NCBI GenBank assembly: GCA_015143735.1
Contig: VKHC01000556.1
Coordinates: 1-11,136, forward strand
Source of the DNA: Synura sp. LO234KE
Lineage: Eukaryota > Sar > Synurophyceae > Synurales > Mallomonadaceae
DNA length: 11,136 nucleotides
Direction of reading: 5' to 3'
Shown here: positions 1 through 6,133 of the stretch, in pieces
Position numbering within the stretch: position 1 is the first letter of the stretch
Layout of the letters: every line of letters begins with the position of its first letter
Translations under genes and position numbers: made by a program
The notes under the pieces: model-generated
Database searches by the model: none
Told to the model about the DNA's origin: nothing
What the model saw: only the letters and a program-made list of their open reading frames with translations

Positions 1-15
1 CACCCGGAGCTCCCC

Positions 16-60
16 ACTCGGTCACGGGACTTGCCAGTTGGTTCATGGGGAGTGGTTTTT
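16..60 (+). repeat. Dispersed repeat, copy 1
   Basis: Seen directly: bases 16-36 match 10154-10174 at 20 of 21 positions, and the next 24 bases match at about 15 of 24, in the same orientation. In the frame starting CTC at 17 both copies read LGHGTCQ, and several differences are synonymous (CAC/CAT, CAG/CAA, GAG/GAA) or conservative (V/I, L/M). Copy 1 reads on to a stop at about 95, while copy 2 stops after 13 codons. This suggests relics of a protein-coding repeat rather than a structural element. The GHGTC motif resembles the one in EGF-like repeats, but the match is too short to assign a family. Confidence 0.55.
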
Positions 61-187
61 CGGTGGGGGGTGCGACTCTTGTTTCACTGTTGGGTAATCC
101 TTTGCCTATTCGCCTCACCGTAATTAACTATAAGATTTTCTGGAGAGTACTGATATTGTTATTACAACAAACAATCTCAATTCTTCT

Positions 188-797
188 TTATTGTGCGCTA
201 GAAACTGAAAAGGGCAAATACAAAATTATTAGATTTGAAGTAGAATCTTCTCGAAAACGCGTGAGATACCTCACCACCACAACCAATCTTTCGTTAGAAT
301 GAACAAACATTTCACACGCAATATCTTCAGCCTGAACTTCAAATGTGTTAATTGACAGGTAGACCTCAAGTGAGAGCAGGAGCGAACAAATTATTACAGA
401 AAAAAAACAAATGCTATAAACAAATAATGGTCGCTTGAAAGTCGAGCTTACCAAAGATAATTGATATACGTCACATTCAAGACAAAGGGAAAGCGAGCAC
501 CTAACGATATCCACAACGAATTGTACCGTTGCTTTAAATATCCTCAAGAAATGTGGGCCGAATATGTTTATATGGTTCCTTGTATACACTGGAGAAAAAA
601 TGAATAATGAGAATTCGGATGCCGGAGGCACCTGTCATAGCGCTTTCTCCCGCAGCCCGTGGGTGACAGTACAATTCAAAAGGTGACTGAACTGCAGCTT
701 GAGTAGTGGGCACAAGATGACGTGGGTCGATCAGTGGGCAGCTAGTCTTCAAATTAATAACATAAACTGTAACAAATGAGTTGGTATGGGAGGATCA
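188..797 (-). other. Weak candidate: small spliced minus-strand gene or remnant
   Basis: Two stop-free minus-strand stretches (about 797-534 and 631-188) can be joined by a 43-nt intron at 631-589. Its donor is G|GTGCC and its acceptor a pyrimidine-rich TTTTTTCTCCAG, both in phase 1. A second possible intron starts at a GGTAAG donor near 449 and ends at a TTCAG acceptor near 331, both in phase 0; if it is not used, the frame encodes a hydrophobic, TM-like segment there. No ATG begins the first stretch, and I recognise no domain. The splice signals and phase match are real, but such coincidences occur by chance in AT-rich DNA, so this may be only the 3' flank of the large gene. If it is not a gene, this stretch holds nothing else I can identify. 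Confidence 0.18.
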
Positions 798-929
798 ACC
801 GATCGCACAGCGAATGCACATTACAGACGAGAGGAAAACGTGTGTCTGATAGCGGCAATGTAGACAAGCATAAACTACGAAACTTGCAGGAGTTGAACGA
901 ACACATCTTTATCCATATTAGTCAGATTT

Positions 930-3900
930 TCAGTACATTGTTTGGAAAATCACGTCGGACTGCAAGATTTCGCCCACGCGATTGAAGGCTGATTGAATAC
1001 TCATGGGATCCGCAGAGGCGCGCAGAAAGTGTCCGCGCTGTCCCCCCGCGGCCTGACACAGGTCGACCAGCGCATCTTCCTTCACATCTTCTCCAATCCC
1101 AATGATTATCAGACCTACGGTAGACTCGCTCAATAATGCTGATAGATCAGTAGGATCTGCTCCTGTACTATCTGATCCGTCCGTCAGAACCACCACCCAA
1201 TCGTTACCCGTGGTCGGGGTCAAGCTTCGAAAAGCCCTCGTCATGGCGTCGATCAAGGCAGTGCCATGTTGAGGGTTCGTCAATCCACGAATGGCTCTCC
1301 GCATGTTTTCTCCATCTTCCCTCTTTGTATTCATACTGACCACCTCACGAAAAGTAGCGTTGAATGCGATCAGTGAGCAGCTGTCTGCATCTTGAATGCA
1401 GCGCTCGTACAAGTTTGATAAGCTTCGAACAGCGGTTTCTAATTTCGGACCGTACATGGAGAAGCTATAGTCCATAGCAAACACAACTCGTTTTGGCAGA
1501 ACGCTCCCGATCGCTCTCACGTCACCAATATCAAAATCTAAGCGGGAAGCGAGATGGACTAAGTCACGGACTCTGTCGACTGTCATCAGGTTACGAGCCC
1601 ATATCTTCATCAGAGCAAATATTGTTTTTTTGATGGTGCCGACATGCATCAAACGGAACTCACAGAGCGCACGCAGGTAATGCGCTTCGGCCACTTGAAT
1701 ATCTCCGGTATACTCGTAGTAGTATCCCAAATTACGTAAGGCCATCTGCCGCCCAATTATAACCTCACTTTCATTCAACTTACTCGTCAATTCGTTATTA
1801 TCGTTCAATATAAGTAACGCGTCGTGAAAAAGGGTATAAGCGTTGTCAGCTTCGCCCTCTCGCAAATACAACTGTCCTAATGATAACTGCTTAGATAGGC
1901 AACCTCGGATATAACCGTGGCTCATGTCTCGACCTAAGGCACTTCTCAGGACGGTTAACGCTTGTTGGTTAAAGGACTGCTCAGCCTGTGCGCACTTGCC
2001 TTTCTCGATCAACACAAGCGCAGAGTTATGTAACCGATCACTAAGGTCCTTATACAGACTCCTTCTCTCGTCCTCGTGTCGCGCACTTTCTAGAAGCTCT
2101 TCTGCAATGCAAATCGACCTTCCAAAGCAATCTGCAGCTCGGACGAAATCTGAATACGAGAAGTGAATGCTGCCGATATTGTTTAGGCATGCGCCCTCTC
2201 CTCTCCTATTTCCAGTTGTCTTCAAAATGGATAGTGCTTCGTAAAGAAATTTTAAGTCTTCTATGGAATAATCTCTTCTCTCAGATGAGGTACTACTGAA
2301 GAGATTGGATACGACAAACTCACTGAAGCTCTTCAGTAACACTTTCATATCTTTCGAACTTGCCTGCAATGGAATGTTAAAATCCATACTCTGTTTTTTT
2401 AAGGACTGGCAGAGTTCTCGAAGCCTTTCCAGTGGAGAGAGAACACCATCCACAACTTTTTTTGACGCGTAAATGAGGAGTAGAAATATTAAAGGAGTTA
2501 TGACCGCCAAGATAATCACCATCTTCTCTACAGCTTGACCTATATTATTTTTCACAGTCGTAGTGGTAGCTTCAATATCGGATTCCGGGACTGTGGCGAT
2601 AAGGATGTAGCGTACAGTTCCGTACTTCACTTCCTTGTACGCTAGTCTCCACAAGCTCCCCCCCTTATTGTACTGCTTCATCTTCGCATATCCCGTACTC
2701 TGTAGGGGAAGCAAAATATTCGTATAAAAACTCTGATATTCAGTCGGCGAGAAGGCGGTTTCCAAACACGCCAACGACGCATTACACTTAGGCTTCTGTT
2801 TTAAATTAGGATGTACGATTGCTATGGAGGTATTTGACCGGCTGATGACGTAGCAATAGCCGTGTGTCAATATCGTTATCGAATTGATGGCGTCGGTTAA
2901 AACGCTCACTTCGATATTGTAGGCGACCACTCCATCGATGGAGCTGCCTGGTCGTGTTTTGAACGGAACCGTCGCGGCAATCTGTAACGAGGGATTCGTA
3001 GCCGTGTAGTACGGGTTATTGAAGTAGACTTTACTAGTGTCACCACCATTGTACCCGACGTGGTAGTAACTACGACAACGTGCGTCATAGTTGGGATAGG
3101 TAGGGTAGCTTCGATCGCGGCATCGAGACGCGGTGAATTGCTTAGCGCAGAACTCGAACGTCTGGTCGCTGATGATGCAAGTCGACTCATTGCTGTACGG
3201 GTGATGGAAATATGGCGCTATTCGTGTAAATGAACTGTTCTGTACCGCGAACTGTACGTTGGATACGACACTAGTATTGTAGATGTAGGATAGGTATTTG
3301 AGGTCTAATAATGAGGTGAGTTTGGTGATTGGCCAGTTCTGGTAAAGTTGACAGGAACGCTTTTTAGAACAATTGGCGGATTCCTGAACAACGGACAACG
3401 CAAGGGAGAGTAAACAAGATTGCAGTGAGCAATCATTGTGCTCAGCCGTTCTCAACAAATATTCAGTACATTCGAACAGATATAAGTTTTGGTTGTATAT
3501 GTATGTATGTATGTATGTATGTATGCATGTATGTATGTATGTATGTATGGTGAGGTAGGAGTAGGTCGGACCCACCGTCATATAGTAGCCGGAGAACATG
3601 GTGGAGGGAAGCGGATAGGAGAAGTTGTTCAGCGGATCCAAAGAATAGCTCTGCAAATAGTCTCCGTTTTCATTCCAATTGGGAAGAGTGAGATTCCCAG
3701 CCATCAGCTTAGTGGTGTAATTCCCACCCAACAACGTCAGCACTGTCATCTTCTGAAAGAACAGCTCGATCACCGTCGATTTGGCCGAAACAATCACTTC
3801 TAAATTCGCAGTAATCTGCAAGTCGATGCCGTTACTAGTACTCGTCATCCACGTCTGTCCCGAGGAGCGCATCGTGATTACAGTGTAGACCATTGCTGTT

Positions 3901-4886
3901 GCTGTTCCTGCGACTAAAAGGGCAACCGCGAAATACAATGGAGTTTTGAAGCTCTGCAACCAAATTACAGCGGCGGGAGTTCCAACATCGGTGGATTGCC
4001 GTTCTCGTGACTCCACGTCCACCTCTGGTTCCAAGACACCAGTCACAGAGCCTCTCGCACTTCTCACCTTATTCTCATTCAGCATCTGCCTTAAAGGACT
4101 GTGTAACGGCGATGGCTCTGCTGGAGGCTGGACAGCTAGCGGATGAGCATTGATTTGAAGGGTTGTTTTAAAATATTCGAAGATGTCGGACCATCGCCAC
4201 TCGTGAGAATGATTCTCCAAATAAAATGGGTTCACAGGATACTCTGGAAGGGTCTGCTTCGTTTGACTCTCATCGCTAATCATCAGCACCACGTCGTGAA
4301 CATCTGTCGCTAAAAGACCCAATTCATCCCTCCGGTCGCCAGGCAATCTCGCTGCCAACTCGACTGCTGCTGAGTAGTCTCTGTCCGGTGCCTCCAAGCA
4401 TTGTAACTCTATCAATTTGTTGCAAATAACCACTATATCATCGATAACATTCAACCGCCGAGAATTTAAGGAAACGATGATAAACACAAGAATACCAACG
4501 GCCACCGCGACCACCAGATTTACAAGTACAATTCCGTTAAAGGACTGATTCGTATTATTTTTGAGGTCTGTGAGAGGCTTTGAAGCGACGGAGTACTTGA
4601 CCCAAACAAGGATAACAAACGAGTATTTGGTCTCTTTTACACTGTAGGACGTAGAATTGAAGAAAGGAGTGCAGGACACCAACCATTCCTCCCCGTCACT
4701 GTCGTGGTATCGAATAACTTGATTTTGAGTGAGGTTGTATCGGGCGAGATTGGGATCCAAATCCTGCACAGTTTTGAACGAAGAAGTGGCTTCATTGTAA
4801 ATATCTATACCCTCTTTCCACACCAGCACTTCATTTGGGATTTGCCAATCTGGCTCATATGGGTGCTTATCATTATATGCCGTCAT
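930..4886 (-). CDS. Cache 1 end, second Cache module, TPR repeats and C-terminal VWA domain
   Basis: This is a 1318-residue frame. Its ATG and first 16 codons lie inside the retroposed insert, so the true protein start is probably upstream. Residues about 20-110 complete the first Cache region. TM helices lie at about 118-140, 316-338 and 787-809. Residues 141-315 are a predicted cytoplasmic linker. The second extracytoplasmic region (about 340-785) carries a Cache signature, YDARCRSYYHVG followed by NNPYY and DGVVAYNIE. A HAMP-like LSPLERLRELC stretch follows the last TM. About four TPR units lie at 895-1083. The VWA domain (about 1125-1318) keeps the MIDAS set: DYSFS (DxSxS) at 1139-1143, a Thr in HGTAL near 1209 and Asp in LTDGSD near 1234. 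This implies Mg2+-dependent ligand binding by family knowledge. A 64-codon segment around a CATA microsatellite may be an unspliced intron. Function beyond a sensor/scaffold is not known. Confidence 0.75.
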   Translation of the reverse strand: MTAYNDKHPYEPDWQIPNEVLVWKEGIDIYNEATSSFKTVQDLDPNLARYNLTQNQVIRYHDSDGEEWLVSCTPFFNSTSYSVKETKYSFVILVWVKYSVASKPLTDLKNNTNQSFNGIVLVNLVVAVAVGILVFIIVSLNSRRLNVIDDIVVICNKLIELQCLEAPDRDYSAAVELAARLPGDRRDELGLLATDVHDVVLMISDESQTKQTLPEYPVNPFYLENHSHEWRWSDIFEYFKTTLQINAHPLAVQPPAEPSPLHSPLRQMLNENKVRSARGSVTGVLEPEVDVESRERQSTDVGTPAAVIWLQSFKTPLYFAVALLVAGTATAMVYTVITMRSSGQTWMTSTSNGIDLQITANLEVIVSAKSTVIELFFQKMTVLTLLGGNYTTKLMAGNLTLPNWNENGDYLQSYSLDPLNNFSYPLPSTMFSGYYMTVGPTYSYLTIHTYIHTCIHTYIHTYIYNQNLYLFECTEYLLRTAEHNDCSLQSCLLSLALSVVQESANCSKKRSCQLYQNWPITKLTSLLDLKYLSYIYNTSVVSNVQFAVQNSSFTRIAPYFHHPYSNESTCIISDQTFEFCAKQFTASRCRDRSYPTYPNYDARCRSYYHVGYNGGDTSKVYFNNPYYTATNPSLQIAATVPFKTRPGSSIDGVVAYNIEVSVLTDAINSITILTHGYCYVISRSNTSIAIVHPNLKQKPKCNASLACLETAFSPTEYQSFYTNILLPLQSTGYAKMKQYNKGGSLWRLAYKEVKYGTVRYILIATVPESDIEATTTTVKNNIGQAVEKMVIILAVITPLIFLLLIYASKKVVDGVLSPLERLRELCQSLKKQSMDFNIPLQASSKDMKVLLKSFSEFVVSNLFSSTSSERRDYSIEDLKFLYEALSILKTTGNRRGEGACLNNIGSIHFSYSDFVRAADCFGRSICIAEELLESARHEDERRSLYKDLSDRLHNSALVLIEKGKCAQAEQSFNQQALTVLRSALGRDMSHGYIRGCLSKQLSLGQLYLREGEADNAYTLFHDALLILNDNNELTSKLNESEVIIGRQMALRNLGYYYEYTGDIQVAEAHYLRALCEFRLMHVGTIKKTIFALMKIWARNLMTVDRVRDLVHLASRLDFDIGDVRAIGSVLPKRVVFAMDYSFSMYGPKLETAVRSLSNLYERCIQDADSCSLIAFNATFREVVSMNTKREDGENMRRAIRGLTNPQHGTALIDAMTRAFRSLTPTTGNDWVVVLTDGSDSTGADPTDLSALLSESTVGLIIIGIGEDVKEDALVDLCQAAGGQRGHFLRASADPMSIQSAFNRVGEILQSDVIFQTMY
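3384..3575 (-). other. Candidate in-frame, stop-free intron (192 nt) in the receptor-like gene
   Basis: A GTGGGT donor after GYYMT (3575) and a pyrimidine-rich TTGTTCAG acceptor (ending 3384) are both in phase 0. They bracket 192 nt (64 codons) containing the CATA microsatellite and an atypical low-complexity stretch. The nearby transporter gene has a demonstrable phase-0, stop-free intron, so the pattern occurs in this genome. If retained, the protein simply carries an IHTY-repeat insertion. No other donor in phase with this acceptor was found. Confidence 0.4.
3499..3549 (+). repeat. (ATGT)n microsatellite
   Basis: About 51 bp of ATGT units (minus strand ACAT), with one T-to-C interruption at 3536. 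It stays open in the minus-strand frame, where it would encode repeats of IHTY/IHTC. Such a repeat is unexpected inside a Cache ectodomain and fits better inside an intron. Confidence 0.9.
4822..4837 (+). repeat. Target-site duplication, left copy (16 bp)
   Basis: The sequence ACCAGCACTTCATTTG is identical to 4924-4939, with starts 102 bp apart. On the minus strand it encodes NEVLV, where the VW version of the Cache sequence continues. Confidence 0.75.
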
Positions 4887-4923
4887 GTTTTGTTAAGCTA
4901 AGTTTTAAGTTTTAAAAAAAAAA
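4838..4923 (+). mobile_element. 86-bp retroposed insert with A tail, antisense to the host gene
   Basis: The insert begins GGATTTGCCAATC and ends in a run of 11 A (4914-4924). The last A is shared with the second copy of a perfect 16-bp direct repeat (4822-4837 and 4924-4939). An A tail abutting one copy of a target-site duplication of this size is the hallmark of LINE-type target-primed reverse transcription, which produces SINEs, 5'-truncated LINEs and processed RNA copies. Its plus-strand orientation is opposite to the gene it splits. Deleting one repeat plus the insert reconnects a continuous Cache reading frame, which independently supports insertion. The source RNA is unknown. No AATAAA is present upstream of the tail. 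Confidence 0.7.
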
Positions 4924-5931
4924 ACCAGCACTTCATTTGAGCCATCTGCTTTGATCACAGCTCCGAACCCATCGCTGGGGTAGTCCTGTCCATGAATGAT
5001 TTCCTTAAAGGCGGACAGTAAATTATCAACAGCACAAACGACGACCACCATCCCGTTCTTTCCCAATGCAATTTCTCGTTTACTCGAGATTGTGAAAATT
5101 TTATCATTGGAGAAATAAGAATTGTACGGACCATACACGTGCACCGCATCTATTGGCGCCTCCTTGAACCAGTTCCGTTTCCATAGATCGTAGCTCACGT
5201 TGCTTTTTTGTACTCCAGGATATGACCGATGAAAATTTACGTAATTATTGGAGTACTTAAGACTTACAGAGACGTACATTAAAACAGATGTATTCACTGC
5301 TTTTTGATACATAATATTAAATTCGTCATCAAAAATACCAAGTGAGTTAATGACTCGTTGAACATTTGTGTCGTTCGATACGATTCTGTTCCATGCACTG
5401 TCATTACGAGCAGCTTTGGTAGAGCTTGAAAACAGGTGCAAGGATGAGTGCTCCATTGATCCATTTGTATTTGATAGCTTACTTGCTCGAGATCTTCCAG
5501 CCAAAGGACCGTAATCTTGAGGGCATTTTGGATATTGGCAGCCTTTCACAAAATTATATTCCCGGTATATCGGCTCTGAAACAAGTATCGAAGTTGGTAG
5601 GGAATTTCTCGGGGATTTATGAAGGTTAGGATTGAGAATAGAGGACGCAAATAAGACACTTGACAGTGCAAAGTCACCAAATACTTGCAAACTATCTGAA
5701 ACAGCTTCGGATAAAATTTTCGATAAAGTTTGTACATTTTCAACGTTATTTTTATATATGCTGTTCGAAGCGTACATACAAGCATGTTTCGATGCCGTCT
5801 TGGAAGCAACAAGATTTGCGATTAAGGTACAACCAATTGTCAGTAGAATATAGATAATCACAGCAAGAAATAATTGCGTTCGAATTGTTCTTGCATAAAA
5901 GAAATTTCTGATTTGGGATGAAATGCCCGCC
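4905..5931 (-). CDS. N-terminal half: TM plus first Cache sensor domain, ended by insert-derived stop
   Basis: This is the upstream part of the receptor-like gene. The open frame runs from a likely splice acceptor (TAAACTAG, intron end at 5932) with no ATG of its own. The GTG at 5861 is only an internal valine codon. Near its start is a hydrophobic helix of about 20 residues (about 5880-5815), then an extracytoplasmic region with many N-glycosylation-type NxS/T sites. A Cache signature is visible: a YPG at about 5215-5223, followed by a YDLW segment, a WFKEA segment near 5160, and a YGPYNSY/FTIS stretch. The Cache domain runs to DGSNEVLV and is then cut: the A tract of the insert is read as FFFKT and a TAA at 4905-4907. 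On its own this would be a truncated, membrane-anchored ectodomain lacking its second TM. Confidence 0.6.
4924..4939 (+). repeat. Target-site duplication, right copy (16 bp)
   Basis: Perfect second copy of the 16-bp direct repeat, directly after the A tract. On the minus strand it is the end of the upstream Cache frame (NEVLV), just before the insert-derived FFFKT and stop. Confidence 0.75.
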
Positions 5932-6008
5932 CTAGTTTATAGTTAAGATAATAAGTTATCAAAGATATCTAATATTGCGGGCGATTATAATGACCTCAGT
6001 TTCGACAT
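5932..6008 (-). other. Putative 14-nt first exon and 63-nt intron of the receptor-like gene
   Basis: The long upstream frame has no in-frame ATG after its last upstream stop (TAA at about 5938). An ATG at 6008 begins a 14-nt exon reading MSKL plus two bases. A GTCATT donor at 5994 and a CTAG acceptor ending at 5932 would join it in phase 2, giving MSKLRAGIS and continuing to the TM helix. This basic N-terminus just before a helix is typical of such receptors. The intron contains CTTAAC and ATAAC, possible branch sites. A GTC donor (GTCAGT) is also needed in the neighbouring transporter gene, which supports the non-GTA form. Other distal exons are possible. Confidence 0.4.
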
Positions 6009-6133
6009 ATTCTGAGCTCAACTTCTAACGACTAGAAAGCTTTCTAAGGTCACGGTAATTTTTCTTGTCCGACAAAAATCAAAATCGTTCAGGTAGCAAC
6101 TTCTCTGTCCGGACATTTTGCCAAGCGAGCAAT
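6009..6133. promoter_or_regulatory. Divergent intergenic region, probable bidirectional promoter
   Basis: Only about 125 bp separate the proposed ATG of the receptor-like gene (6008, minus) from the first usable ATG of the transporter (6134, plus), so both promoters must lie here or overlap the 5' ends. No clear TATA box is seen. The region contains a 14-bp perfect palindrome at 6033-6046. The assignment rests on gene arrangement only. Confidence 0.4.
6033..6046. promoter_or_regulatory. 14-bp perfect palindrome TAGAAAGCTTTCTA
   Basis: A perfect dyad in the short region between two divergent genes. The symmetry and position fit a site for a homodimeric DNA-binding protein acting on both genes. 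This is inference from symmetry and location; no factor is identified. Confidence 0.35.

Larger units (their letters stand above)
930..6008 (-). pseudogene. Tandem-Cache/TPR/VWA membrane receptor-like gene, interrupted by a retroposed insert
   Basis: The whole locus is read as one gene. The upstream part (to the stop at 4905) and the downstream part (from 4886) are in the same frame. They are separated only by a 102-nt duplication-plus-insert containing two TAA codons. Counting exon 1 (6008-5995) and exon 2 (5931-930) without those 102 nt gives 4914 nt, exactly 1638 codons. Expected order: N-terminal TM, Cache 1, TM, cytoplasmic linker, TM, Cache 2, TM plus HAMP-like stretch, about four TPRs, VWA. 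Cache domains bind small ligands outside the cell. TPR and VWA modules mediate protein contacts, here predicted in the cytoplasm, so a sensor/scaffold role is an inference. The long downstream frame with all VWA metal-site residues intact argues that the disruption is recent. It may instead be a polymorphic allele, or two separately expressed parts. Confidence 0.6.

Noticed and set aside
1924-4146. Several short plus-strand open frames opposite the receptor-like gene
   Set aside because: They are antisense shadows of the conserved TPR, VWA and linker coding sequence and have no independent support.
1967-4550. Recurring TTAAAGGACTG motif (about 1968, 4089, 4539)
   Set aside because: It encodes QSFN or related residues in conserved coding frames at irregular spacing, so codon coincidence is enough.
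4822-4939. The insert as a newly gained spliceosomal intron of the minus-strand gene
   Set aside because: The repeated target offers only a GTGCTG donor with an AAG end that would give 103 nt and a frameshift. The A tail and 16-bp duplication are explained better by retroposition.
930-5861. Bacterial chemoreceptor operon
   Set aside because: Cache domains are common in bacteria, but the neighbouring spliced MFSD5-like and METTL21-like genes, short introns and retroposed insert show eukaryotic nuclear DNA.
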